Under the pieces are notes generated by a model. It was not told the DNA's origin. It made no database searches and worked only from the letters and a program-made list of their open reading frames with translations. The translations under genes were made by a program, and so were the position numbers. Positions 35,501 through 46,625 of a DNA stretch of 64,000 nt are shown in pieces (positions within the stretch are counted from its first letter, which is position 1; each line of letters opens with the position of its first letter). Origin of the DNA: Adiantum capillus-veneris (taxonomy: Eukaryota; Streptophyta; Polypodiopsida; Polypodiales; Pteridaceae); the NCBI GenBank assembly GCA_014529385.2, contig CM043944.1, positions 176,753,740 through 176,817,739 of the forward strand. Reading direction: 5' to 3'.

Positions 35501-36830
35501 ATGCAGATACAAAATCTTAATACACAACAACGACACTTCTTCGATGATATACAATACAGATTGCATTATGAGTCTCAAAGCCAAATATTTGCTTTTGTAA
35601 CAAGTGGAGCTGGAATAGGTAAAACAACTCTCTTGAGAGCAATCAGTGAAGAACTTGTTAGGTTTTATAATTCCAATAGTAATTGTGAATTGATGAAGCC
35701 AAAGGTCCTTAGACTAGCATACACGGGTAAAGCAGCATATAATATTGATGGAACTACAGTTCATTCAGCTCTGCATATACCAATAAACCAGAAAACTCTA
35801 ACACAGATTCCAGACTTATATCTAGACAACCTGACTAAATCATATAACGAGTTGAAAGCTGTCACCATTGATAAAATTTCATTAATAGGAGCACACATGT
35901 TTTCGTACATAAATAAACGTCTCCAAACAATCAAACATATTTACCATCTACCATTTGGAGGACTGCATATCTTTTGTTTCGGTGATCTATATCAGCTTCC
36001 TCCTGTAAGAGATAAATGGATATTCTTAGACACTAATCCACTTACACCAAATATTTGGAAAAATTACTTTTTGCAATATGAATTAACACAAGTTATGCGG
36101 CAAAATGACATGATCTTCATAGACATATTGAATAGAACCAGCAGACAGAAATCGATATCAAAATTTTGAACACATTGTGCTTAAAAGAAATTGAGCATGA
36201 GATTCATGTACGTCATTTATACTATACACAACAAGAAACTCAAAAATATAATAATGATGTTCTTGAATTGACAGAAGGATCAACCTTTACTCTTGTTGCA
36301 GCAGACATACCCCCCATAACTAATCCTACAATTTTAACCAATGCAAACAAGACTGCAGGACTACATACCATTATAAAAATAAAACCATCAATGTTAGTTG
36401 AGCTATGTGCAGGAAATTATGATGTTTCTGATGGTCTTGTAAATGGAGCAGATGGATATTACAACATACAACACCAAAAAGTTATATGGATTCAATTTTT
36501 AAACAAAAAAGTAGGACAAGAAACAAGCACAAGGTATAAACTCCTCAATAATTCTACCATGGATCTTACAATGGACATGCATATTTCCAACAACAAAAGA
36601 CTTCCTGGTAGGATTAAACACTAGTAAACGAATATACAGAACATAGTTTCCAGTTCAACAAGCTTATGCTCGAACAGTGCATCGTTCCCAAGGACTCTCA
36701 TTACATGCAATGGCATTTTCTCCTAAGAAATGTAACAAGCATGGATTAACCTACACAGCTTTGTCACGTGTATGAACACTTGAATACTTATATTTATTAG
36801 ATCCTCTGCACGAGAGAAAATTTATTTTGG
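32570..36830 (+). pseudogene. Helentron Rep (HUH)/PIF1-like helicase, broken
   Basis: The N-terminal part has CVCCKRLCF and LCTSC zinc-binding pairs, joined after a frameshift near 32915 to KLEERLIAPG. TAA at 33831 is followed in frame by the signature MIRQLGPPTFFVTFTS. A frameshift in the T-run near 34100 precedes the Rep motif EHDHGLLW (HUH histidines at 34139 and 34145, with Asp between). The twin tyrosines are in QYCTSYLMK (34661 and 34673). In-frame stops: TAG 34811, TAA 35060, TGA 35261. The helicase has Walker A SGAGIGKTT (about 35602), a Walker B-like TIDKISLIG in which the usual Glu is Lys (35873), GDLYQLPPV (about 35980), a frameshift near 36150, and VHRSQGLSL plus TALSRV (about 36680-36772). 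TGA at 36773 stands where SRVR has Arg. Confidence 0.85.
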
Positions 36831-37567
36831 ACAAGGATGTCGCAAATGAAACCCATAGGCTTTCTACAGAAGCAAAATGGAATACAATAATTCCAAAATT
36901 GAACTCTCCAAACAAAAATAACATCATGGTAACAACATTAAACACTAAAATATTCTTTAAATATTATGATGATATACAATTACATGCTCTGCTACAATCA
37001 AGTGATACAATTTGTTTTCAAGAAGTCAACACAATGAATCTTGCTTTACCGTTTTGGAGCAGAAAATTTAACTTGATCTCAACTGAAACTTTGCACAATA
37101 CAACAATTATATATGATTCATCTATCATGCTCACTTCAAAAACTATATACACATCTACTTTTTATGACATTATCAAAGCAACATTTACAGTTAATGAAGT
37201 AAGACACCTACAAATAATAACAGTTTAACGATTTTCAAATACAAATATACAGCCATTTCTTGATACATGTACACTTGTGACAATTTTACTTACATTCCCT
37301 CATGATACGCAACTACTTATTCTCGGTGATTTCAATATCGACATGCTCAAGCCATCTCATCAACTACTAAGCTTACAACAATTAATGAACAAGAATAATT
37401 TACAAATTGTAAACAAATTACCAACAACTACATATGTAAGCTTGCTTGATCACATATGGACTAAAAGAACACAAACAATACTCGAAACAAATAACTATCC
37501 TGTATATTGGTCGGATCATGATGTTGTTTATATATCAATGCAAAAACAAATCGCTTTCTTACACTAA
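36831..37567 (+). pseudogene. EEP endonuclease domain, C-terminal part of the Helentron protein
   Basis: The frame continues straight from the helicase. ICFQEVN (about 37009-37030), LGDFNID (about 37321-37343), LLDHIW (about 37444-37461) and WSDHDVVYI (about 37508-37534) are the ordered motifs of the endonuclease/exonuclease/phosphatase fold, including the metal-binding Glu and the final Asp-His pair. One TAA (37226) interrupts it, and LH-TAA closes it. In Helentrons this domain follows the helicase; its exact contribution is not settled. Confidence 0.8.
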
Positions 37568-38308
37568 TTAAAATAATACAACAAGACATAAAATATATTT
37601 TTCATATTCTTACAACACAACCTTCTTGAGAACAGTAAATTCTTGATACATATCAGAATCACAAACATTTAACAATATGTATTCTGCCATATTATTAGAA
37701 AAAAAAAACAAGATCTTAGACTATCTTATCAACAGCCAAACTTACAACTGTTTATAATAAAAAAACAAGCTACTAATAATTACATACATAAATTTACTCA
37801 ATCACATATAGATTAACAGTTTTACAAGACCGCTGAAACAAATTACAGTGCTGTATACTGCCAACACAAAAGAAAGACCATTTTTTAACACTACTTAAAA
37901 CAGTACAAAACAAAAAGAATAATCCTTTTTTACTCTATGAGACACTGTATTTTTGTTTTTTTTATAAAAGTGTCTTCGATCAACTTACTGAACATATACA
38001 AAAGTTTTCGAAAAACAATAAGCAAGTCTTTTAAATATAATATAGACTAAGACAAATAGCAATAACACTCTTTTAAGCTACTACACAATAAACTTCTCGA
38101 GGTAAATTAAACATTACTATTATAAAAAAAAAACTTTGAAATAAACTAGAAGAAAAAACCAAACAGCTTCAATCAAAATACAACAAAACAACGAGTAATA
38201 CTCAATTTCTCTTACTGTATTGCTAGACAACCTTTGCACGACAAAAAAACTCAAAAAAACATACATGCTACTTTACTCACTGATACAATATGTACAAATA
38301 CCATTCGT
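37568..38308. other. AT-rich 3' flank of the Helentron
   Basis: A-rich, stop-dense sequence without a gene. It includes the hairpin at 37940-37975. The element's true 3' end lies here or slightly beyond. Confidence 0.45.
37940..37975 (+). other. Candidate 3' hairpin of the Helentron
   Basis: AGACACT (37940-37946) pairs perfectly with AGTGTCT (37969-37975) around a 22-base T-rich loop, about 370 bases after the endonuclease stop codon. Helitron-like elements carry a short 3' hairpin near their end. A seven-base stem in AT-rich DNA is weak evidence. Confidence 0.3.
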
Positions 38309-38465
38309 ATCCCATCCTTACTTATCTTACTATTTCCATCCCAAGGTAAAATTAGTTACTGCTATATATATTATTTCTTCATTTGGATTTCAGATGTCTC
38401 AATGCTACAATACTAACTATCATGTCGTTTCTATTTTAAAAATATTGCAGATAGATTCTTCTCAA

Positions 38466-39005
38466 CTATGCATATTCATATGCATAGAGACATGCAAAAC
38501 GCAAAGTACACATTTCCCTCATAAATATAAACAAAGACTCTAAGAGTGACGTGCGGCTTTGAGTATACAAGTGGTCCACCATTGAAATTAGAACAACTAC
38601 CTTCATAATGTACCAATCATGAAGAGACAACAAAATGTAAGCATCAAAGAAAAGCCCATTCTCTTTTTTAAACATTCTCTCGTGATTCAAAGTGTTTACT
38701 GCAATTCTCATATAGAGTCTAATAATAAAATCTGTTTGTCTCGTCATGCAAGGTTCGACTATCAAAACAAAGCTGTCATCATCAATTAAATCACTGCCCA
38801 AGTAAAAACTTAATGGAGAACGCACAAGTGTTGATATTTGGCATGACAACTCGCCCCCATCAAAAAGTCCATCTGCCATTTGAAATTGTACAGCCCAAGT
38901 GACCGAATGTGAAGGACTAACAAAAATTTCAGAAAGCCACTACGACCAAAAAATCTCCCTCAAGAGATTACTGATCTTACCATTGGTTCCATACTCAGAA
39001 TCAAA
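38466..39005 (-). pseudogene. Unknown minus-strand protein, copy 1
   Basis: The same reading frame as copy 2 is open apart from one TAG after EIFWS (about 38939). It runs from SEYGTNGKI (near 38990) through SCQIST, SPLSFYLGSDL, VEPCMTRQTDF and ENGLFFDAY to a stop at 38466. Differences from copy 2 are mostly conservative, which suggests it was coding when duplicated. No family is recognised. Confidence 0.5.
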
Positions 39006-39837
39006 CTATCATCTGAAGATACAAAGCCTTGAAGATTGGTGCCCCCAAAAAAAGCTTAGCTACTACAACTCACTTTTTCCTCTACGTTTTATCTGATTTC
39101 CAAATTCCCTGTTATCCTACTAAAACAAAATTTTAAATATATTGTTTTTGTCAATTGATTTGCTACAATGTCTTTTATTCGTATCATTTAAAAAATAATT
39201 ATTGACAAAATATAGTAGTTGGTTATATAATTTGTATTTTAAACTCTTTTCATGAAAATTTTACGTAAATAGTAAAATAATCCAATGTCGCAGTTGACTA
39301 TGTCGCATGCTATATATGTCTAATTTTCCACAATATTGGAGATACATGACATATTCTACAAAGTACATCGTTCATATTGACCACTCCTAGATATGTCAAC
39401 CGATCCTGCGCTTGTAATACACTCAAAACTATAGCTACCCTTCTCTGATATTCCCTTAGCATTCAGAAATCTTGATTCAGATCTTTGACTACCTTTTTTC
39501 TTGCATTACATTTTCCACATTTATATTACAATCCACATATCTTCCATGACCCAAAATTTAGTATTTTCCTAGATCACAATTTACATTACTTATTACCACA
39601 AGATACCGAGCATAATTCAATAACATTTTGAACCAGCAATTTTGATTTTACTTTTAGGCAGTGAGGTTCGTATCCCATCCTTACTCGTCTTACTATTCCA
39701 TCCCAAGGTAAAATTACTTACTGCTCTATATTTTATTTCTTCATTTGGATTTCAGATGTCTCAATGCTACGATACTAAGTATCATGTCCTTGCTATTTAA
39801 AAAATATTGCAGATGGATTCTTCTCAACTATGCATAT

Positions 39838-40372
39838 TCATATACATAGAGCAATGCAAAACGCAAAGTACACATTGCCCTCAGAAATATAAACAAAGAC
39901 TCTCAGAGTGATGTGTAGCTTTGGGTATACAAGTGGCTCCACCATTGAAATGAGAACAACTACCTTTGTAATGTACCAATTATGAAGAGACAACAAAACG
40001 TAAGCATCAACGAAAAGCCCATTCTCTTTTATAAACATTCTCTCGTGCTTTAAAGTGTTTACTACAATTCTCATGTAGAATCTAATAATAAAATCTGTTT
40101 GTCTCGTAATGCAAGGCTCGACTATCAAAACAAAGCTGTCACCATCAATTAAATCACTACCCAAGTAAAAACTTAATGGAGAAAGCACAATTGTTGATAT
40201 TTGGCATGACAACTCGCTCCTAGCAAAAAATCCATCTACCCTTTGAAATTGTATAGCCCAAGCGACCGAATATGGAGGACTAACAGAAACTTCACAAAGC
40301 CGCCATGACCAAAAAATCTCCCTCAAGAGGTTTCTGATCTTACCATTGGGTCCATACTCAGAATCAAACCAT
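39838..40372 (-). CDS. Unknown minus-strand protein, copy 2
   Basis: Open from about 40372 (SEYGPNGKIRNLLREIFW) to 39838, about 175 residues. Its conserved block with copy 1 includes SPLSFYLGSDLID, VEPCITRQTDFIIR, HERMF, KENGLF and LLSLHNWYI. Aromatic- and leucine-rich, it has no signal peptide or obvious catalytic motif. There is no clear ATG at the start of the shared region (the first Met is at 40326), so it may be an exon or the C-terminal part of a larger gene. Function unknown. Confidence 0.45.
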
Positions 40373-41304
40373 CATCTAAAAATACAAAGTAGATTGGTGC
40401 CCCAAAAAAAAGCCTAGCTACTACAACTCACTTTTTCCTATGCAGAAACATAGAAATAGTATATGCACAAAAGTCCCCAGACCTAAAAGAGGCATCACTT
40501 TTGAGGCACTTTCTTTGTCACCAAAGAGAACAAACTATAAATAGCTTATGTATAGATGTCTAATTTCCAAATTCCCTGTTATCCTACTGAAACAGGATTT
40601 TAAATATGTTGTTTTTGTCAATTGATTTGCTACAATGCTTTTTGACAATGTCTTTTTGTTCATATCATAATTTATTGACAAAATATAGTAGTCGGTTATA
40701 TAATTCGTATTTCGAACTCTTTTCATGAAAATTTTACGTAAACAGTAAAATAATCCAATGTCCCAGTTGACTATGTCGCATGCTGTATATGTCTAATTTT
40801 CCACAATATTGGAGATACGTGACACATATTCTACAAAGTATGTAGCCTTCATATTGACCACTCCTAGATATATCAACTGGTCCTGCGCTTGTGATACACT
40901 CAAACCTATAGCTACTCTTCTCTGATATACCCTTAGTATTCAGAAATATTGATTCAGATCTTTGAATACCTTTTTTCTTGCATTACACTTTTCACATTTA
41001 TATTACAACCCACATATCTTCCATGACCCAAAATTTAGTATTTTCCTAGATCACCATTTATATTACTTATTACCACAAGCTACTGAGCATAATTCAATAA
41101 CGTTTTGAACCAGTAATTTTAATTTTACTTTTAGGCAGTGCCCTCGTCTATTGTAGATGACCTTGTTTTTATTTACTTTTGAAAATTTCCGTCTGGGGGC
41201 CGACACACTCTGGGACCAGAGCCGCAGAATGACCAAGGGAAGCGGCTCAAGTGAGTTAGGAATCAGCATAGGCGAGACTCGTGGTGGGGAAGGAAGCCAC
41301 GGTC

Positions 41305-41412
<108 letters not shown>

Positions 41413-41655
41413 GAACCCAGTTGTATGTGTTTGTGGTTGTGTGTTGCGAGCCAATCTTGGTCAAAGCTAGGCTCGAAAATCAGAGGAGACTGTGAAGTCG
41501 CATCAAGCACAGGTGTCGCAGCCAGCACAGGCCATGCTTTTGTGTCGATGGCGCAGAGATTGTGGGCATGGCAGTAGGGTGAGCTGGCATTTCAAGAAGG
41601 CATGCCGTGATTTGTGCTTGTCTAGTTCCAATATATGGGAGCGCGAATCAAGGGT

Positions 41656-41663
41656 TTGTGTGT

Positions 41664-41694
<31 letters not shown>

Positions 41695-41698
41695 GGGG
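41656..41698. repeat. (GT)n followed by a 22-base G-run
   Basis: GT repeats pass directly into a pure G-run at the left border of the first 4.37 kb unit. The same kind of G-run is found at both internal junctions of the array, so it probably took part in the duplication. Confidence 0.9.
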
Positions 41699-42105
41699 TT
41701 CTCCGCTTGAGACAAGCCACGGCAAGTGGGCTATAGCCACGACGGGATGAGGCCCAAGGATGTGTAGCCCAAATTAAGGTGGGGCAGGTGCGAGCTGAAT
41801 GCTCATTATATTCGTTTTTTTTTGGACAAAAATGACGCGCAATGCTTTTATTAACATGTGTGTGTGTGTGGTATGCCAATAGGCGTGTGTGTGTATCTAG
41901 GGTCAAGATCAACTGAGCGTGCCCTAGTTGTGGTAAAGATTGCGGAAATGCTGCAGCAATTAGAGGTTGTGTATGACTGTGTGTGCATGCGCACGTTATC
42001 AACCAAGCGGGGAGAAAACCATCATAGGCGGGGTGGGCCAGCTACGAAAACAACGCCATGTGTGTGTGGATGTAGCCAGGTTTGGCGGGGCTATAAAGCC
42101 GATGC

Positions 42106-42158
42106 AAGAGAGAGAGAGAGAGAGTGACTCAGGCATAGAATGGCACACACTATGTGTC

Positions 42159-42254
<96 letters not shown>
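42106..42254. repeat. Compound (GA)n-(GT)n-(GA)n microsatellite, unit 1
   Basis: A short GA tract (42106-42124), a GT tract (about 42164-42204) and a GA tract (42205-42254). The matching loci at 46494-46625 and 50868-50990 differ in length and in single-base interruptions. These length differences are the main divergence between the units. Confidence 0.95.
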
Positions 42255-42256
<2 letters not shown>

Positions 42257-44540
42257 AGATGCACCAAAGTTGAGATCCAAAGACAAAGTGTGTGTGAGTG
42301 AGCTTTGTTTTTTTGTTCTTTTGTTTGTTTGTTTTTTTTAATTTGTTTTTTCTTGGAAACTCCTCCAAGAAGGCTGTTCCACGGAGAGACTGTGTGTGGG
42401 GTTTGCGTACATTGCAACCTAGAGATGAACAAGTATGAGTGTGGCACACCAAGACTATGAGATAGGGTGCTTCATTTAAGGAATCGATATGTCCCAAAAT
42501 GTTGAGCGCATTTGAGGGAGCCGAGATTCAACTTGTGGCACAGAGAAAATGGGTCAAATGGCAAGTATAACACATAAAATGTACTTAGATGTTAGCATTA
42601 TTTGTACATGAACACTCATTATAATGCTTGATACTCGACTTCGTCACTGAAACGATTCATGTAAATTTTAAATTTAAACATTAATGCAAGCTTCAAAGTC
42701 ATCCAAATTCCCAAACAAATGCCATTCCAAAAAACCCTCATTCATTTGAAATGCATAGAGTTGCATTCTCATTCTTACGACTACACTCAAATTGTGCCAT
42801 CATACAAGGCTCTAAGCAATAGCATACATACATCTTGTAATGAGACCTTGAACATCCCAAATTAGGCCAAAATTATTCCATTTTTCACTCTTGCACTAAA
42901 AAATTAGACACAAATGTAGTCTTTTATTTTCCTTCCTTTGATTGAAATTAGTGTCCTCAAAATCTCAATTCAAATTTCAAAATCGGATCAACTTACATTC
43001 GGTTACGAGATGTCCCCGTGCTTGATTAATGCTCAATTTTCTCTTTCAATCTCCAATTCAATCCGGCTTATCAATCATTGCAAAATCAATTGCTCGTCTC
43101 GAATGACCCTCATCATACAAATTCAATTGAATTTGTCATTCGGCTTGTATGGCTACTCATGAGTGAAAAATATCCACAATTGAGCATTAATTAAGTGATG
43201 AATTTCAATTCTTGAAGCCAAATTGTGATCCATACATTAACTATTTGGCCAAATTAATCATCATAATTAGTAAAAAATACCAATGATTCATTCACCCATT
43301 TGGATTGCACATACCATTGATTGGCACACACACCCAGATTTAGGCCAAAATTTTATGCAAAAATCACATCAATTCCACATTACAATGCTCAAATTGCAAA
43401 CTCAATCAAGCATAAATGAATGCATGCATGCTCAATTTCTAAAATATGAAACTATTTTCACCCAATCAAGCAATGCACACAGTAAAAAATTAAGCACAAA
43501 TGATCGAATTTTTTGCAATTGGAAATGAATTTAGGCTTATACCTAATGATTTCACATACGTTTCACGAACATTTCACAATCAAAAAACCATTTAGGTGTC
43601 CCAATTGACCATCAATCATTAAAAATCAAGTGCTCATGGATGGGCGCACACACTCAATTTTTGCCCAATTTTTTGGCAATTAGGCTTAGCCAATGTTTGA
43701 ATTAGCCTCGCATACTCATCATTTACATGATTGCATACTCATGTATCATCAATTCCATCACTTTGTATGCATGCACACACTAAAGATTAGGTGCACACGC
43801 ACTTGAAACTTTTGATAGTTTTTTCTCTCTTTGGTGTGTGCACGCACACAATGATTTTTATGCACACACATAAATTTTTGACGAGAATTAAGAATTATAT
43901 GGATACACACAAAGTTCATTAGTCACAATTTGACTATCAATTTCATTCAAAGTGTATCAAATTAGGTGCAAAGTGTAGGTCAATTTGTGTGACACGCCTA
44001 ATTTTAAAAAATAATTAGCAAATAAAATCACATTGACCAATCAAAAATTGACATAATAAGTGAGTGCACTTACATCGTAATATTACCCCAAGCTATTCCC
44101 TTGCTCCATGCGAAGTCGCATCATTGCACACACAAGTGTGTGCACCATCAAATCGGCACTCAAAAAATAACACACTCAAATCATCAAATTAGGCATAAAT
44201 TAGCACAATTAACTTGATTAGAGTGATGGTTCCACCTCTTGCAAGGGGATTTCACATACTTTACACTTCAAATGTTAGTGGTTAGGTTAGAAAGGTTAGT
44301 CAAAATTAGTAGAAATTAGCATGAAAAGAAGTAAAATTAGCAAGGGTTAGCATGAAATTAGTGAAATTGGGGTGGAATTGGGGGTTTGGGGTATTCATAA
44401 CTCAACATTAGCATCAATTTCTTGCACAATCATCATCAAATCACACCAAAATTAAGTTACACAAACTCAAAAACCAACAAAATTAGTAATGAAATTACTC
44501 TATTCTACACATCCTAAACTCACTAGCGTAAGTTATCGAT

Positions 44541-44559
44541 CCCCGTCAATGGCGCCAAA
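44541..44559 (-). other. Ty3-type primer-binding signal, unit 1 (also 48913-48931 and 53276-53294)
   Basis: On the minus strand TTTGGCGCCATTGACGGGG directly follows CTCCCTACA, an LTR-like end. Plant Athila/Tat-type Ty3 elements have a closely similar TGGCGCC primer-binding site just after their 5' LTR. Its presence implies a buried minus-strand Ty3 fragment, although no Ty3 coding domain was found. Confidence 0.5.
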
Positions 44560-44955
44560 TGTAGGGAGACGTTCTAGCACAACCTCATCGCAACCCAAGT
44601 ACTCCAATAATGCAGGTATCCCAAAGGTACTTTTTCCCACTAGGTTTTTTTCCTTTGGTCATCCAGGTATTAGACCCTAATTTAGAACCTCATCATTCTA
44701 CTTCCCTTGCACATACTTTCCGTAAATAAACAGCAACCTCATCATTATGCTATTACATCGACAAATGCAACATAATCTCTCACATCAAACATATTCGGAC
44801 CAATGAAAATGCTGCAAAATATTGAACCTCATCAACAAATTCAACGACAAATAAAGAAAATCAGCCCATCAACAACCAATCAAATACCTTCCACAGCCTC
44901 CACAGACACTTTTCAACAGTGGCTGAGGACAGGCACTAAAATAGGAAGGGGGGAA

Positions 44956-45845
44956 TGTTAACTGAGTCAACACCAAGTTAACAAAAGTTGCTAAAGATCG
45001 AATATGTACGGATGGACATGGAGGATGAATACGAAAAAGCTAAAAAGATTGGAATTACACATTTTCCATGTTTTCCCAAAATGGTCATGTATTGTAAATT
45101 CCCGATTTATCTCAAGACATTGTAATATTTTAATGTGTTATGGGCTCAATGGGAGTTCCAAGTTGTAAAGAATAGGTCACTTACTGTGCCTAAGTTGCAG
45201 ATTCAATAAGTGGTGAGCCCTAAAGGCCTTGGGCGCCTGGACATTGCATATTTTCAACCTAGGTATATAAGACAGCGTGTAAAAAAAATTAGGGTTCTCA
45301 AGTCATTTTTTGAGAGCACTCTTTGGTGAGAGATCTTAAGGTGTGTGGCTATGGAGTCCTTGAGCTTCTCTTTTCTCATGAGACTTGATTAACACTAATC
45401 AATGATTCATTCTCTCTTACTATGCCTCTCTCATGCTTCTTATGATTGCCTATGATGCTTAGATTAGCTAAATCTACACTAATAGGTGGTTAGTCCCTCT
45501 CTAATCTTGTGTGATTGCCCTCTTTTTCTTGTGTGTGCATGTAGGTTTGATTGGAGTGTGGCGCTCGATAGATCTATGTGTGTGTGCTTGCGATTAGTAT
45601 GTTGCATGATAGGATTAGTGTTGGGTGCATCTTGCAATCGTAATGTGTGTGTTTGGGTTGATTGGAGGTGAAGATAAGTGTATATGGAGATTGCCCTTCA
45701 TTGTGGCTTAGCTCCTCCATAGACCAAGAAACTCACCTCGTAGAGTTAACCATTTGTGTTGCCACGATTAGCTCACTAATCGTGTGAGTGTTTCCATGCC
45801 CTAGCTGGGTAGCTCATCCCCCCGGATTGATAATTTTGTTTGTCA
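44956..45845 (+). mobile_element. LTR-like block in unit 1
   Basis: A polypurine tract (ATAGGAAGGGGGGAA) leads into TGTTAACTGAGTCAACACC. A TATA box (TATATAAG, 45264) lies 310 bases in, followed by a TTAGGGTTCTC leader. The block can be closed at TTTGTCA (45845), giving 890 bp with TG...CA ends. This is the form of a plus-strand LTR. What follows (TTGGAGCTATTGC) is not a standard initiator-Met primer site, so the right end is uncertain. Confidence 0.5.
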
Positions 45846-45973
45846 TTGGAGCTATTGCAGCAATGGGACCCCCAACCATGATGCAATGAGCGAGAGCCAG
45901 CACATAGAGTATAGGGAAGTGTCATACCCTGAGGACATGATCAATCCAGAAAGGGGAGCAAGCCCAAAGATTT

Positions 45974-46076
45974 TCAGAAATCTTCAAATTTCTCACGAGA
46001 CAATGCCTTTGTGAAAATATCTACAAGGTTTTCCTGTGTTGGCACATAATCCAAGCTGATCTCTCCTACTGAGAGC
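45974..46076 (-). pseudogene. Copia polyprotein C-terminal fragment, cut at unit 1/2 junction
   Basis: It reads SVGEISLDYVPTQENLVDIF on the minus strand, then TKALSREKFEDF, the conserved tail after copia RNase H. TGA follows EDF where Arg is usual. Upstream codons are replaced by the G-run junction. An identical fragment is at 50347-50447. Confidence 0.8.
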
Positions 46077-46546
46077 GGGGGGGGGGTTCTCCGCTTGAGA
46101 CAAGCCACGGCAAGTGGGCTATAGCCACGACGGGATGAGGCCCAAGGATGTGTAGCCCAAATTAAGGTGGGGTAGGTGCGAGCTGAATGCTCATTATATT
46201 CGTTTTTTTTTGGACAAAAATGACGCGCAATGCTTTTATTAACATGTGTGTGTGTGTGGTATGCCAATAGGCGTGTGTGTGTATCTAGGGTCAAGATCAA
46301 TTGAGCGTGCCCTAGTTGTGGTAAAGATTGCGGAAATGCTGCAGCAATTAGAGGTTGTGTATGACTGTGTGTGCATGCGCACGTTATCAACCAAGCGGGG
46401 AGAAAACCATCATAGGCGGGGTGGGCCAGCTACGAAAACAACGCCATGTGTGTGTGGATGTAGCCAGGTTTGGCGGGGCTATAAAGCCGATGCAAGAGAG
46501 AGAGAGAGAGAGTGACTCAGGCATAGAATGGCACACACTATGTGTC

Positions 46547-46625
<79 letters not shown>

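Larger units (their letters stand above)
29318..37975 (+). mobile_element. Helentron (Helitron2-type) rolling-circle transposon, decayed
   Basis: Colinear plus-strand remnants give the full domain set: RPA70-like protein (29318-30510), two OTU-type proteases (31018-31515 and about 31560-32078), and a Rep-helicase-EEP protein (32570-37567). Rep-Hel alone defines Helitrons. An added EEP endonuclease, usually with OTU and RPA partners, is characteristic of the Helentron branch known mainly from animals and some other eukaryotes. Frameshifts and nonsense codons break every gene except the second OTU copy, so this copy cannot move by itself. The right limit is set provisionally at a 3' hairpin; the left limit is simply the first recognised codon. 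Confidence 0.8.
19080..41147. other. AT-rich island holding a Helentron and unassigned genes
   Basis: Composition changes abruptly near 19080 and again near 41148. Between them the DNA is visibly far richer in A and T, with long A or T runs and TA tracts. Both margins consist of kilobase direct repeats found only inside the island (19551-22650 and 38309-41147). All recognised protein-coding remnants between 23.3 and 37.6 kb are on the plus strand. This could be one large composite insertion or several nested AT-rich elements. Flanking target-site duplications could not be identified. Confidence 0.6.
38309..41147. repeat. Tandem direct repeat, ~1.36-1.48 kb units, right edge of the island
   Basis: GTATCCCATCCTTACT is at 38309 and 39670. 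The units then run colinear: TTCAGATGTCTCAATGCTAC (38391; 39752), the minus-strand coding segment, TTCCAAATTCCCTGTTATCC (39098; 40564) and GATTCAGATCTTTGA (39474; 40951), ending at ACTTTTAGGCAGTG (39649; 41126). Unit 2 carries about 100 extra bases near 40440-40545. The last unit ends exactly where AT-richness stops. Confidence 0.85.
41699..46076. repeat. 4.37 kb tandem unit 1
   Basis: This unit (4378 bp) runs from TTCTCCGCTTGAGACAAGCC to CTCCTACTGAGAG. In order it contains a GT/GA microsatellite block (42106-42254), about 2.2 kb of AT-moderate non-coding DNA with many CACACA motifs, a minus-strand primer-binding signal (44541), a plus-strand LTR-like block (44956-45845) and, at its right end on the minus strand, the last codons of a copia polyprotein. 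None of the short frames common to the three units resembles a gene. Confidence 0.95.

Noticed and set aside
23867-36775. Several in-frame TGA codons in the island suggested TGA might be recoded as an amino acid
   Set aside because: TAA and TAG also interrupt the same genes, frameshifts are common, and the best-aligned TGA (36773) stands at a conserved Arg. C-to-T decay explains them better.
19080-41147. Possible integrated large DNA virus, given OTU proteases, a kinase and RPA together
   Set aside because: No capsid, packaging ATPase or viral polymerase motif was seen. Rep-helicase-EEP with OTU and RPA is fully explained by a Helentron.
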